64,000 nt of DNA, taken from assembly GCA_030146915.1 (NCBI GenBank), contig JASLAT010000005.1:62001-126000 (forward strand). Reading direction: 5' to 3'. The stretch comes from Tissierellales bacterium. Lineage in GTDB: Bacteria > Bacillota > Clostridia > Tissierellales > Tissierellaceae. The position numbers and the translations under genes are program-made. A model generated the notes under the pieces. That model did not search any database. It saw only the letters and a program-made list of their open reading frames with translations, and was not told where the DNA came from. This document shows positions 52,843 to 61,919 of the stretch, piece after piece; position 1 is the stretch's first letter, and the number at the start of each line of letters is the position of its first letter.

Positions 52843-53544
52843 ATGAAAGGAAGTGAAGAATTGTCAGCATTGTGGGATACTATAACTAGTGTATTACCCT
52901 TGGCAGGAATTTTATTGATTTTGCAACTTTTAGTATTTAAAAAACCTCTTCATAATAATAAACAGTTTATTCTAGGTTTTATTATGACTGTCTTAGGTTT
53001 ACATTTTTTCTTACAAGGTGTTGAATTGAGTTTAATTCCCCTAGGAGATTCAGTAGGGAGCAACTTTGTTTATATAGAAAAGAAATGGATTGTTCTTATA
53101 ATTAGTTTTATAATTGGTTATTTTGCTACTCTAGTAGAGCCAGGGCTTAAGTCTTTAGCTTTAGAGATAGAGGAGTTATCGGCAGGAGCTATACCGAATA
53201 AAGTCTTGATTCATGGTGTAGCGGTAGGATTTGGCGGAGGAATGCTTATAGGATTGGCCAGGATTTTATATGATATACCATTTATTAAAATAATAGTTCC
53301 TTTATTATTGGTCGTGGTTGGACTTGTATTTATTACTCCAGAGCCTTTTAATACAGTAGCTTTTGATGCAGCGAGTGCTACAACTGGACCGGTAAACATT
53401 CCTATAAATATGGCTTTAGCTGTAGGATTAGCTTCAGTTATAGAAGGAATAGACCCTTTATTAGCGGGGTTTGGTGTTGTAGGATTAACATCAGTAGGCT
53501 CGATGATATCTGTTATGATTTTGGGAATAATGACGAAAATATAA
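52843..53544 (+). CDS. DUF1538 membrane protein
   Basis: 233 residues, about seven membrane segments. FIMTVLGLHFFLQGVELSLIPLGDSVG, IGYFATLVEPGLKSLALEIEELSAGAI and AFDAASATTGPVNIP match the DUF1538 family, membrane proteins often linked with PII-like genes. Longer members have two such halves; this is a single-half form. A PII-like gene follows after 19 bp. The family is thought to be a transporter, substrate unknown. Confidence 0.88.
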   Translation: MKGSEELSALWDTITSVLPLAGILLILQLLVFKKPLHNNKQFILGFIMTVLGLHFFLQGVELSLIPLGDSVGSNFVYIEKKWIVLIISFIIGYFATLVEPGLKSLALEIEELSAGAIPNKVLIHGVAVGFGGGMLIGLARILYDIPFIKIIVPLLLVVVGLVFITPEPFNTVAFDAASATTGPVNIPINMALAVGLASVIEGIDPLLAGFGVVGLTSVGSMISVMILGIMTKI

Positions 53545-53563
53545 TAAAAGTAGGAGGATAGTA

Positions 53564-53890
53564 ATGGAAGATGTAAAATGTATAATAGGGGTTGTTGAAA
53601 GAGGTAAGGCTGATGCTGTAGTAGATAGTGCAAAGGAAGCTGGTGCAGCAGGAGCTACAATATTTTTTGGTAGAGGAACAGGTGAAACTGAGGCTAAAAG
53701 ATTTTTTAATATCAGTGTAGAATCAGCTAAAGAAATAATAATAATTCTTACTGATGAGTCTAAAAGAGAACAAATCATGCGTGCAATGACGGAGGCTGGA
53801 GAATTGAAAAAGGCCGGAACGGGAATAATATTTTCTTTTGATGTTGAGAGCCTTGTAGGTTTTGGACATAGAAATATAGAAAAGGGTTAA
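53564..53890 (+). CDS. PII-like signalling protein
   Basis: 108 residues in the PII (GlnB) ferredoxin-like fold: KCIIGVVERGKADAVVDSAKEAGAAGATIFFGRGTG, then EIIIILTDESKREQIMRAM and KKAGTGIIFSFDVE. The uridylylated tyrosine loop of GlnB is absent (FFGRGTGETEAKRFF instead), so it is a PII-like regulator answering to a nucleotide or other small molecule. Pairing with DUF1538 suggests it gates that membrane protein. AGGAGG upstream. Confidence 0.88.
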   Translation: MEDVKCIIGVVERGKADAVVDSAKEAGAAGATIFFGRGTGETEAKRFFNISVESAKEIIIILTDESKREQIMRAMTEAGELKKAGTGIIFSFDVESLVGFGHRNIEKG

Positions 53891-53915
53891 GAGAAGCTTA
53901 AGCTTCTCTTAATTT
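53889..53915 (+). terminator. Terminator after the PII-like gene
   Basis: Perfect 11-bp inverted repeat 53889-53899/53900-53910 overlapping the stop, followed by AATTT; weak T tract. Confidence 0.5.
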
Positions 53916-53930
53916 ATATGGAGAGATAGT

Positions 53931-55643
53931 ATGAAGAAAAGGTATATAAAATATGGAAATAATAGTCTTAAAATAAGTTTGGCTAGTATAGAGAACTACC
54001 CTTTGTCCTGGCAGGATTCAACCAGGATATTATTTTTGTTAAAAGGTAGCATTATTGTAGGTATGGAAAATGAAGAGTATAGGTTAAGGGAATCTTATAT
54101 TGAAATAATTAATCAGGAGGAGATATATTATATAAAGTCTACTGAAGAAGATAACTTAGTCTTAATTATAGATATTTCACCAAATTTTTTAGAAGACTTT
54201 AAGATGAAAGATAGCCCTATTTATTACTATACAAATACTCTTGATTATAGCCAGCAGTCTGATGCTAGATATGAGAAATTAAGAAAGCAATTGGCTATTT
54301 TATATTATGAAAAACTTAATAAAAGGGATGGATATAAAACTAGATTAGATGAAGAATTAGGGTCTATGCTATATCATTTATCTAATAATTTTCATTACTT
54401 ATTTTACGAGAGCGAAGGTTTAAAGGAAGATGATATACAGCTTGAAAGATTTACAAGGATAATTAACTATATAAAAACAAATTATTATAAGAGGGTTAGA
54501 CTTCAACAGATAGCTGAAAGTGAGTATTTAACACCTCAGTATTTATCTTATAAAATTAAGGATATTTTTGGTCAGGGATTTAATGATTTTTTAAATAAGA
54601 TAAGAGTTGAGGAATCGAGGAAACTTCTTTTATCAACTAAGATGGCTATTTCAGAAATAAGTTTAGAAGTTGGTTTTTCCCATGTTAGATACTATAATAA
54701 ACATTTTAAAAAAATTTATGGTATGACACCTCAAGATTATAGATTTAAAAATAGTAAGACAGATGAAGAATTAGATAGTTTAAGAGTTGTAGAATATAAA
54801 GATTTGTCGGAAGCTTTAGACTATCTAATACCTTATCTTAGGTCTTATGATAGATATAACTTAAAATATAAAACAATTAAAAGATCGATAAATCTAGGTG
54901 AGATTACTATAAAAAGTTTAAAAATTAATAATAAACTTATGATAAATAGTTATACTGACTTAAATAGAGATATCCTTCTAGATCTAAAGGATAAGTTAAA
55001 GTTTAAAAAGATACTATTTACACCTGAAATAAGTATGAACTCTCATGTTAGAAAAAACTTAATAGATATAATTAAAAATTCAGGTTTTGAAGTTGAGTTA
55101 GCCACTTGTAAAGAATGTGATATAGATTCTAATAGTATGGATGGCATCTTTAAACTTTATGAATTTTTAAAATTAGAAAGGGAGCTTATACCAAGCGTAT
55201 TTCCGAGAAACGACAAAGAATTATTTTCTGATGAATTGACTATATTTACGAGTTTAGGGTTTAGGACTTTAGCCTATTATTTTTATTTTTTCTATTCCAG
55301 ATTAGGTGATATTATATATGAAGATGAATTTATCACCTTTACCAGGTCAAAAAGAGGCTATGAGGCTATTATTATAAATACTGATACAGAAGTGTTAAAT
55401 CTATCTTTAAGATTATATAATTTAGATCGAGATTTTTTATGTTCTATCTTTAAATTAAATGATAAAAACTCCTCCCCTAGCTATCTTTATAAACTTTATG
55501 GAAATATCAATTCTGAAAATTTAATTGAATTTAAAGATTTTTTAGTACCAAAACGTAGTTTTAGAACTTTAAAATCTGGGAAATTTTCCAATTTAAGTTT
55601 AAAGCTAGAAGGTAAAACCATGGTATTTTTAAAGTTTAGATAG
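53931..55643 (+). CDS. AraC-family regulator with large C-terminal domain
   Basis: 570 residues. N-terminal cupin-like sensor (about 15-90), AraC double helix-turn-helix at about 175-275 (VRLQQIAESEYLTPQYLSYKIK and ISEISLEVGFSHVRYYNKHFKKIYGMTPQDYR), then about 290 residues resembling the glycosidase-39-like barrel attached to some Firmicute AraC proteins. No clear acid/base glutamates were seen, so enzymatic activity is not claimed. No neighbour suggests a target; it is a single-gene unit with GGAGAGATAG upstream. Confidence 0.85.
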   Translation: MKKRYIKYGNNSLKISLASIENYPLSWQDSTRILFLLKGSIIVGMENEEYRLRESYIEIINQEEIYYIKSTEEDNLVLIIDISPNFLEDFKMKDSPIYYYTNTLDYSQQSDARYEKLRKQLAILYYEKLNKRDGYKTRLDEELGSMLYHLSNNFHYLFYESEGLKEDDIQLERFTRIINYIKTNYYKRVRLQQIAESEYLTPQYLSYKIKDIFGQGFNDFLNKIRVEESRKLLLSTKMAISEISLEVGFSHVRYYNKHFKKIYGMTPQDYRFKNSKTDEELDSLRVVEYKDLSEALDYLIPYLRSYDRYNLKYKTIKRSINLGEITIKSLKINNKLMINSYTDLNRDILLDLKDKLKFKKILFTPEISMNSHVRKNLIDIIKNSGFEVELATCKECDIDSNSMDGIFKLYEFLKLERELIPSVFPRNDKELFSDELTIFTSLGFRTLAYYFYFFYSRLGDIIYEDEFITFTRSKRGYEAIIINTDTEVLNLSLRLYNLDRDFLCSIFKLNDKNSSPSYLYKLYGNINSENLIEFKDFLVPKRSFRTLKSGKFSNLSLKLEGKTMVFLKFR

Positions 55644-55791
55644 GAGCTTTTTAATATTATTTAATTTTTATTATTCTTATTGTAAGCTAAATATTAATAA
55701 AATACTCTAAAGTTAGTAAGTAAGTCAATGAAAGACTTTATTAAATATGATACAATTTTAAAGTATGACTTAATAATGGAGGTTTTATATA

Positions 55792-57153
55792 ATGAGTAGT
55801 CGTAGTGATATGTTTGGAAAGGAAAGTATCGGAAAATTATTATTTAGGTTTTCCATTCCAATAATAATATCAATGTTAGTATCAGAATTATACAATATGG
55901 TAGATACCCTATTTGTAGGGAATATTGTAGGAGAGCTGGGAATAGGAGCCTTAGTAATAGTCTTCCCTATTCAAAGAATTATTATAGCACTTAGCATTAT
56001 GTTTGGAATAGGAACATCAACTTCATTTTCAAGAGCTAATGGTGAAAAAAATTATGAGAAAAGTAGGAAGATTTTAGCTAATGGATTTAGTCTAACTATA
56101 GTAGTTATGATTAGTTTAACTATAGTAACTTATATATTTTCTAATCCAATACTGAAGTTTTTAGGTGCTAGTGAGGAAATTCTTCCCTATGCAAAAGATT
56201 ATTTAAGTATAGTTATTTTAGGAAGTACATTTTTAAGTTTAACAACTTTTACTTCACATGTTATGTTATCTTTAGGAAATAGTAAAATATCTATAATAGC
56301 CACTAGTTTAGGAGCTATATTAAATGTTATAGTAGATTACTTCTTAGTAGTCAGAGCAGGAATGGGAGTTAAGGGTGCTGCAATAGCAACGACAACTTCT
56401 CAAATAGCAGGATTTTTATATGCCTATGGTCATTTAAGAAAGGTTAGAAAAGATTATAATATTAAAGGAATTAAATTAAATAAAAAGATAATAGTTCCAC
56501 TACTACTTGTTGGGATATCTTCTTTTATAATCGAAGCTGAAGATGGTATAGTTATGGCTTTTATAAATAATTTATTAGCTGATGCAGAAGGAGATCAGGC
56601 TATAGTTGTCTTAGGAGTAGTTACTAAGGTATATATGTTTTTGTTTATAACTATGTTTGGTATGGCTTCAGCCATGCAACCTATAGCTGCCTATAATTTT
56701 GGATCAAAAAATTACTCTAGGCTAAAGTCAGTGGTGAAAAAAACAGTTATTTATGCAACTATAACAACAGGAACTCTTTGGCTTATAGGCATGGTTTTTA
56801 CAGAAACGCTTATGGGATTTTTTATAAAGGATCAAGAAATTATAAAATTGTCATCAGAGGCATTTAAAATAATGATTTTTGTAATGCCTTTAATAAGTAT
56901 TTATTATGTATCAATTTTCTATTATCAATCAATAGGTAAAGCTAGATATTCAGTTACAATAGCAGTACTTAGACAATTAATAATAATGATTCCACTATCT
57001 ATATTTTTAGTTAAATTTATGGATATGGGAGCTATGGGAGTTTGGATATCCTATCCAATTTCAGATATAATCTCTGCTATAGTATCAACAATTTTAATGA
57101 TTAGAGAATCTAAAGCTTTAGATCTTAAGATAAAGGATGAAGTTAGTATATAG
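55792..57153 (+). CDS. MATE-family efflux transporter
   Basis: 453 residues, 12 membrane segments. KLLFRFSIPIIISMLVSELYNMVDTLFVGN at the start and NIVGELGIGALVIVFPIQ are MATE hallmarks; the second half begins near IIVPLLLVGISSFIIEAEDGIVMAFINN. The type (FGKESIGKLLFRFSIP) resembles MepA-like multidrug exporters. A cation-coupled exporter of drugs or metabolites; complete, unlike the copy at the left edge. AGGAGGT-like GGAGGT upstream. Confidence 0.93.
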   Translation: MSSRSDMFGKESIGKLLFRFSIPIIISMLVSELYNMVDTLFVGNIVGELGIGALVIVFPIQRIIIALSIMFGIGTSTSFSRANGEKNYEKSRKILANGFSLTIVVMISLTIVTYIFSNPILKFLGASEEILPYAKDYLSIVILGSTFLSLTTFTSHVMLSLGNSKISIIATSLGAILNVIVDYFLVVRAGMGVKGAAIATTTSQIAGFLYAYGHLRKVRKDYNIKGIKLNKKIIVPLLLVGISSFIIEAEDGIVMAFINNLLADAEGDQAIVVLGVVTKVYMFLFITMFGMASAMQPIAAYNFGSKNYSRLKSVVKKTVIYATITTGTLWLIGMVFTETLMGFFIKDQEIIKLSSEAFKIMIFVMPLISIYYVSIFYYQSIGKARYSVTIAVLRQLIIMIPLSIFLVKFMDMGAMGVWISYPISDIISAIVSTILMIRESKALDLKIKDEVSI

Positions 57154-57205
57154 GTATTAAAAGAAACTTAATATAAAGAATATAAAATTTTATATAATTT
57201 AAAAG

Positions 57206-57240
57206 ACACCAAAAAGTATATATTTTTTGGTGTTTTTTTT
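57206..57240 (+). terminator. Terminator after the MATE gene
   Basis: 10-bp stem 57206-57215/57224-57233 followed by seven T. Confidence 0.85.
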
Positions 57241-57315
57241 GTTATATTTAAGACTAAATATTAATTGCTGACTATAAATAAAGTTATACCTATGTTTTTA
57301 TTAATTACTTATATA

Positions 57316-57337
57316 ATCTTTATAAAATCTTTATAAA
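57316..57337 (+). repeat. Tandem 11-bp direct repeat, candidate response-regulator box
   Basis: ATCTTTATAAA occurs twice with no gap (57316-57326 and 57327-57337), 39 bases before the TraX-family ATG. OmpR/PhoB-type regulators bind two direct repeats one helical turn (11 bp) apart, and such a regulator is the next gene but one. Confidence 0.55.
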
Positions 57338-57375
57338 TAAGAAATAATATATAAATTATATAAAGGAGGATTAAT

Positions 57376-58212
57376 ATGGAAATAGAAAAAACAAAAAAAG
57401 GGCTAACATCTTTTGATTTAAAGATAATGGCCCTAGTATTAATGTTATTTGATCACATTCATTATATTTTTGATTTTACAGGAGTTATACCAATTTGGTT
57501 TTCTTGGCTTGGTAGACTATCAGGAGGACTATTTTTATTTACTATGGTTGAGGGGTATTGTCATACTTCTAATAAAAAGAAATATTTTTTAAAAATTTAT
57601 TTAATGGGACTAATTATGAGTTTAGTTAAATATTATATTTCATTTTCACCAGATCTTATTAGATCAGATAATTTCTTTCCGCAAAATGGTATATTACAAA
57701 CATTTTCTTTATTGATTATCATGTTTGTGGGTATCGACCTTATTAAAGAGAAAAAGTGGATTAAGGGAATTTTAACAATTGCTTCAACAGTAGTTATAAG
57801 TTATATATTTTTTAGGTTTATAAGTACTTCGACCTTACCAATTGAACTTAAAAATATAATGTATGTTATATTTACTAGCTTAGTTCCCTATATATTTCTA
57901 GTAGAGGGTGGTATATATGTAGTTTTATTAGGCTTAATATTATATGTAACTAGAAAAAATAGAAAAGTACAAGCAATTTCCTTTATCTTATTTTCCTTAG
58001 TTTGGATGATAATACTGCCAATCATATTCATAGAAGGAATTAATTTCAAACTAATGTTTACTGATTATTACGAGTGGATGGGAGCTTTAGCAGGATTAAT
58101 TTTTATTAACTATAATGGTGAAAAGGGTAGATCTATGAAAAAATTATTTTATGTTTTTTATCCACTGCATATATATATACTTTATATTATTTCAATATTT
58201 CTTATACAATAG
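57376..58212 (+). CDS. TraX-family membrane protein
   Basis: 278 residues, about eight membrane segments. LTSFDLKIMALVLMLFDHIHYIF and WFSWLGRLSGGLFLFTMVEGYCHTSNKKKYFLKI match the TraX family (named for the acetylase of F pilin). In Firmicutes its chromosomal relatives have no known pilin partner and are probably integral-membrane acyltransferases. No conjugation gene is near. The response regulator starts 15 bp after its stop, so the three genes form one operon. AAAGGAGG before the ATG. Confidence 0.88.
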   Translation: MEIEKTKKGLTSFDLKIMALVLMLFDHIHYIFDFTGVIPIWFSWLGRLSGGLFLFTMVEGYCHTSNKKKYFLKIYLMGLIMSLVKYYISFSPDLIRSDNFFPQNGILQTFSLLIIMFVGIDLIKEKKWIKGILTIASTVVISYIFFRFISTSTLPIELKNIMYVIFTSLVPYIFLVEGGIYVVLLGLILYVTRKNRKVQAISFILFSLVWMIILPIIFIEGINFKLMFTDYYEWMGALAGLIFINYNGEKGRSMKKLFYVFYPLHIYILYIISIFLIQ

Positions 58213-58227
58213 TTTTGGGAGGTTAAG

Positions 58228-58905
58228 ATGGAAACAATATTAATTGTGGATGATGAAAAAGACTTAGTTAATATTATATCTGATACCTTAGTTTCAAATA
58301 ATTATAAAATATTAAAGGCTTATAATGGATTTGAAGCTATCGAGATGGCAAAATATAAACCAGATTTAATTTTATTGGACGTAATGATGCCAGATATAGA
58401 TGGCTACGATGTTATAAGGTCAATAAGGGATAGGGTTAGCTGCCCTATAATTTTTTTATCGGCTAAAGATGATGAAATGGATATTATAAAGGGCTTGGCA
58501 TTGGGTGGGGATGATTATTTGAGTAAGCCCTTTAGTTTGAAGGAACTTATATTTAGAATTAAAGCACATCTGAGACGTGAAAATAGAGAAGTAACCCCTT
58601 CTAATACGATTAGGTATAATAACCTAACAATTGATCTTAAGGGCTATATAGTAAAAGTAGATGAGAGAGTTGTTCCTCTTACTAAAACAGAATTTTCTAT
58701 TGTTGAATTATTAAGTTTAAATCCTGGTCAAGTATTTCCTAAAGAACTAATATATGAGAAAATCTGGGGTTTTAATGGGGAGTCAGACCTATCGACAATA
58801 ACAGAGCATATAAAAAAGATAAGGGCTAAATTTCATGAAATAGATAATTCTATAAATTATATAAAGACAGTTTGGGGAATAGGTTATAAGTGGGAGGATC
58901 TTTAA
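58228..58905 (+). CDS. OmpR-family response regulator
   Basis: 225 residues. Receiver domain 1-115 with acidic VDDEKD, phospho-aspartate in LILLDVMMPDIDGYD (Asp53) and the lysine in YLSKPFS, and a C-terminal winged helix (about 130-225, TEFSIVELLSLNPGQVFPKELIYEKIWG ... VWGIGYKW). Phosphorylated by the histidine kinase whose ATG overlaps its stop (TAATG). Expected to bind direct repeats such as those at 57316. Confidence 0.96.
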   Translation: METILIVDDEKDLVNIISDTLVSNNYKILKAYNGFEAIEMAKYKPDLILLDVMMPDIDGYDVIRSIRDRVSCPIIFLSAKDDEMDIIKGLALGGDDYLSKPFSLKELIFRIKAHLRRENREVTPSNTIRYNNLTIDLKGYIVKVDERVVPLTKTEFSIVELLSLNPGQVFPKELIYEKIWGFNGESDLSTITEHIKKIRAKFHEIDNSINYIKTVWGIGYKWEDL

Positions 58906-60314
58906 TGAATAAAGATAGTTTCAAATCAATGTTTATAATATCATTTATTAAAACTCTAGGTCTTAGTTTTTTATTTAGTCTTTTAAGTTTTGCTTTATGG
59001 ATTTATTCTATTGATAAATACTTTCTTCCTGCTAATCATTATGAGAAACAAGTTCCAGAAATAGTTTCATCTATTAGTAAGCTAGATGTTTTAAATATTT
59101 CTAATAAGGATATTATAAATAACTTAGTCCCTAGTCCATATATTGAATATCAAATTTTTGATAAAGAGGGAAAAATACAATATGCTAGTAATTTTACAGA
59201 GTTTGTAGATAAAGATAAAAATTTTATAAATGTAATTAATACTACAACTTATTTAAAAAATAATAAGTATTATAAGATTTTTCCTTTGATAGATGAGAAT
59301 GATAATTTTTATGCAGCAGTAGGATTATTATATAGCTTAAACTCTAGATCGGTTAATAATAATACCATATACAATTATATTGATGGATTTATTATATATA
59401 TTCCTTTTATATTTATAATTATATTTTCCCTATATTATGCAAAAAACATTTCTAATAAATTAAAAATCCCACTAAGCAAATTATCAGAAGCTAGTAAAAA
59501 AATAGAGAATAAAGAGCTTGATTTTACTATTAAATATAACGGCGATGATGAGTTTAAAGATTTATTTTTAGCTTTTGAAAGGATGAGATCTAGTCTAGAG
59601 TCCTCTTTAAAACAACAGTGGGAGCTTGAGAGCTTAAGAAAAGAAAATTTATCAAATTTAGCTCATGATCTAAAGACGCCACTTACTGTAATACAGACTT
59701 ATTCAGAGGCTATTCTATTAGGATTAGTAGAAGACTATAGGCTGCTTGATTATGTAACTACTATAAATAATAATACTAATAGAGCTTTAAAAATGGTAAT
59801 GGATATCAATATGATAACCAAGGTAGAGGAATCAAACTATAAATTGAACCCTATATATTTAAGCATCGGAGATTTTTTAGAAGAAAAATTAGAAGAATAT
59901 AGACCCTATTTAATAAGAAATGGATTTGATTATGAAGTAGAGATACTAGATAGAACAAATAGTAAAGAAAACTATTATGATATTGATGCTATTAGTATTA
60001 TTCTAGATAATATTGTAAGTAATGCTGTAACTTACTCTAAAGCTAATAAATTAAATATAAATATTGAGATAAAATTGGATAAAGTAGATATAAATATAAT
60101 AGATAATGGAATAGGTTTTACAAGTATAGATTTAAACTATGCTAGTGATAAATTTTATAGAGGAGATGAGTCTAGAAAAAGTTCTGGTAGTACTGGTCTA
60201 GGACTATATATATCAAATAAGTTGGCAAAAATTCATGGAGGGGAAGTAGTTTTAAAGAATAATGATAAAGCTGGAGCTAGGGTGATAATTATAGTTAAAC
60301 CTATAAAAGTTTAA
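58905..60314 (+). CDS. Membrane sensor histidine kinase
   Basis: 469 residues from the ATG at 58905 (GGGAGG seven bases upstream); a GTG at 58890 would overlap that ribosome site. Two membrane helices (about 15-40 and 155-180) bracket an external sensing domain; then a HAMP-like segment, HisKA with LAHDLKTPLTVI (phospho-histidine) and HATPase_c with ISIILDNIVSNAVTYS (N box), IIDNGIGF and GSTGLGLYIS (G boxes). It senses an external signal, of unknown nature, for the partner regulator. Confidence 0.95.
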   Translation: MNKDSFKSMFIISFIKTLGLSFLFSLLSFALWIYSIDKYFLPANHYEKQVPEIVSSISKLDVLNISNKDIINNLVPSPYIEYQIFDKEGKIQYASNFTEFVDKDKNFINVINTTTYLKNNKYYKIFPLIDENDNFYAAVGLLYSLNSRSVNNNTIYNYIDGFIIYIPFIFIIIFSLYYAKNISNKLKIPLSKLSEASKKIENKELDFTIKYNGDDEFKDLFLAFERMRSSLESSLKQQWELESLRKENLSNLAHDLKTPLTVIQTYSEAILLGLVEDYRLLDYVTTINNNTNRALKMVMDINMITKVEESNYKLNPIYLSIGDFLEEKLEEYRPYLIRNGFDYEVEILDRTNSKENYYDIDAISIILDNIVSNAVTYSKANKLNINIEIKLDKVDINIIDNGIGFTSIDLNYASDKFYRGDESRKSSGSTGLGLYISNKLAKIHGGEVVLKNNDKAGARVIIIVKPIKV

Positions 60315-60329
60315 AATGATAGAAATAAA

Positions 60330-60366
60330 TAAACCTCCTATAAAATTTATAGGAGGTTTATTTTTA
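60330..60366. terminator. Bidirectional terminator
   Basis: Near-perfect palindrome 60330-60344/60346-60360 with T-rich sequence on both sides, between the histidine kinase and the converging pepT gene. Confidence 0.82.
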
Positions 60367-61596
60367 CATAGGATTAGCGTTAAGTTTAATTATCTCTACA
60401 ATAAGTTGACATGCTTTTTCCATTGTTTGTAGGGATACAAATTCATATCTACCATGTAAATTTTCTCCACCAGCAAAAATATTTGGTGTAGGTAGTCCCA
60501 TATATGATAATCTTGCACCATCTGTTCCGCCTCTAACTGGGTCTACAATTGGTTCAATATCTAACCTAAGCATTGCTTTTTCAGCTAGATCAATTATATG
60601 CATATGATCTTTTAGGACTTCTTTCATATTAAAGTAGGAATCTTTAATATTTAATTTTATTCTTTCATCATCTAACTCTTTATTGATTTTATTAACTATA
60701 TATTCAAGAGCCTTTTTTCTAGCCTCAAACTTATCCTTATCATGATCTCTTATTAGATAAGTCATAGTTGTCTTATCAACATTTCCTGACATTTCATCTA
60801 AAAGATAAAAACCTTCGTACATTTCAGTGTGCTCAGGAAGATCTTTTTCAGGTAGACTAGCTTGAATTTTATGTGCAAGTAAAAGTGAGTTCACCATTTT
60901 ACCTTTTGCAGAACCTGGATGAACATTGGTTCCTTGAATCTCTACAGTTGCAGTAGCTGCATTAAAATTCTCGTACTGTAACTCACCTAAAGGGCCTCCA
61001 TCAATTGTATAGGCAAAATCAGCCCCAAAATCTTCAACATTGAAATTATTAGCTCCGCTACCAATTTCCTCATCAGGTCCAAAGGCAACTTTAACCTTTC
61101 CGTGTTTTATATCTGGATTGGCAATTAAAAATTCCATTGCAGTAAGTATTTCAGCTATACCAGCCTTATCATCTGCTCCAAGTAAGGTAGTACCATCTGT
61201 AGTTATTAAAGTATCTCCCTTATAGTTTTTAAGATTAGGGAAGTTACTTGGACTTAATATATATTTACCTTCTTTATCTAAATTAATATCAGATTCTCCA
61301 TCATAGTTTTCAATTATTTGTGGATTTATATTTTCTGAATTAAAATCAGCTGTATCCATATGGGCGATAAATCCTATAGTGTCTACCTCTCTATCAATAT
61401 TACTTTCTAATTCTCCTATAGCAAATCCACTAGTTTCATCATAGTAACAATTGCTAAGCCCAATTTGTTTCATTTCTTCAATTAATAGGTGGGCAAATTC
61501 TACCTGAGATTTTGTTGATGGTATAGTATTACTGTTAGGGTTAGATCTAGTATCAATTTTCACATATTTTAAAAAACGTTCTAATAGGTTATTCAT
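60364..61596 (-). CDS. pepT: Peptidase T (tripeptide aminopeptidase)
   Basis: 410 residues, M20B dizinc enzyme. IAHMDTADF (zinc His and catalytic Asp), LLGADDKAGIAEI (bridging Asp), FGPDEEIGSG (catalytic and ligand Glu), TIDGG, and GGTDGARLSYMGLPTPNIFAGGENLHGRYEF at the C terminus. Removes the N-terminal residue of tripeptides. It stands apart from the peptide-use island, on the other strand, just downstream of the tRNA-Pro genes in transcription direction. AAGGAGGACA before the ATG. Confidence 0.96.
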   Translation of the reverse strand: MNNLLERFLKYVKIDTRSNPNSNTIPSTKSQVEFAHLLIEEMKQIGLSNCYYDETSGFAIGELESNIDREVDTIGFIAHMDTADFNSENINPQIIENYDGESDINLDKEGKYILSPSNFPNLKNYKGDTLITTDGTTLLGADDKAGIAEILTAMEFLIANPDIKHGKVKVAFGPDEEIGSGANNFNVEDFGADFAYTIDGGPLGELQYENFNAATATVEIQGTNVHPGSAKGKMVNSLLLAHKIQASLPEKDLPEHTEMYEGFYLLDEMSGNVDKTTMTYLIRDHDKDKFEARKKALEYIVNKINKELDDERIKLNIKDSYFNMKEVLKDHMHIIDLAEKAMLRLDIEPIVDPVRGGTDGARLSYMGLPTPNIFAGGENLHGRYEFVSLQTMEKACQLIVEIIKLNANPM

Positions 61597-61635
61597 AGTG
61601 TCCTCCTTTATATTAAGTATTATCTAAAATTATAT

Positions 61636-61670
61636 AAAAAAAAACCAAGTAAGCTCAAACTTACAAGGTT
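61636..61670 (-). terminator. Terminator of the second tRNA-Pro
   Basis: Stem of AACC/GGTT and GTAAG/CTTAC with a symmetrical two-base internal loop, followed on the minus strand by nine T (A run 61636-61644). Confidence 0.75.
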
Positions 61671-61680
61671 CTTTAGAATG

Positions 61681-61757
61681 TGGTCGGGGCGAAAGGATTT
61701 GAACCTTCGACCCCATGGTCCCAAACCATGTGCGCTACCAAACTGCGCCACGCCCCG
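61681..61757 (-). tRNA. tRNA-Pro (anticodon TGG)
   Basis: 77 bases with CCA encoded. On the minus strand CGGGGCG pairs with CGCCCCG as acceptor stem, discriminator A. D arm GCGCAGTTTGGTAGCGC, anticodon stem ATGGT/ACCAT around TT-TGG-GA, T arm AAGG-TTCGAAT-CCTT. Anticodon TGG reads CCA and CCG codons. Identical to the copy at 61843. Confidence 0.95.
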
Positions 61758-61805
61758 ACAATTTATATAAACAACTACAAAGTAGTTGGTAAGAGACAAG
61801 GACAT

Positions 61806-61839
61806 AAAAAAATTCAAAAGTATAGTTAACCTTTGAATA
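61806..61839 (-). terminator. Terminator between the two tRNA-Pro genes
   Basis: Nine-base stem with one G-T pair (61812-61820/61830-61838), followed on the minus strand by seven T. Confidence 0.65.
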
Positions 61840-61842
61840 TAG

Positions 61843-61919
61843 TGGTCGGGGCGAAAGGATTTGAACCTTCGACCCCATGGTCCCAAACCATGTGCGCTAC
61901 CAAACTGCGCCACGCCCCG
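61843..61919 (-). tRNA. tRNA-Pro (anticodon TGG), first copy in transcription order
   Basis: Base-for-base the same 77-nt tRNA as at 61681-61757 with encoded CCA. The 85-base gap holds a terminator, so the two copies are separate transcripts or partly read through. A frame of about 107 codons across this stretch is only a shadow of the two tRNAs. Confidence 0.95.

Noticed and set aside
53211..53778. Minus-strand frames opposite DUF1538 and the PII-like gene
   Set aside because: Low-complexity shadows in reverse of recognised genes.
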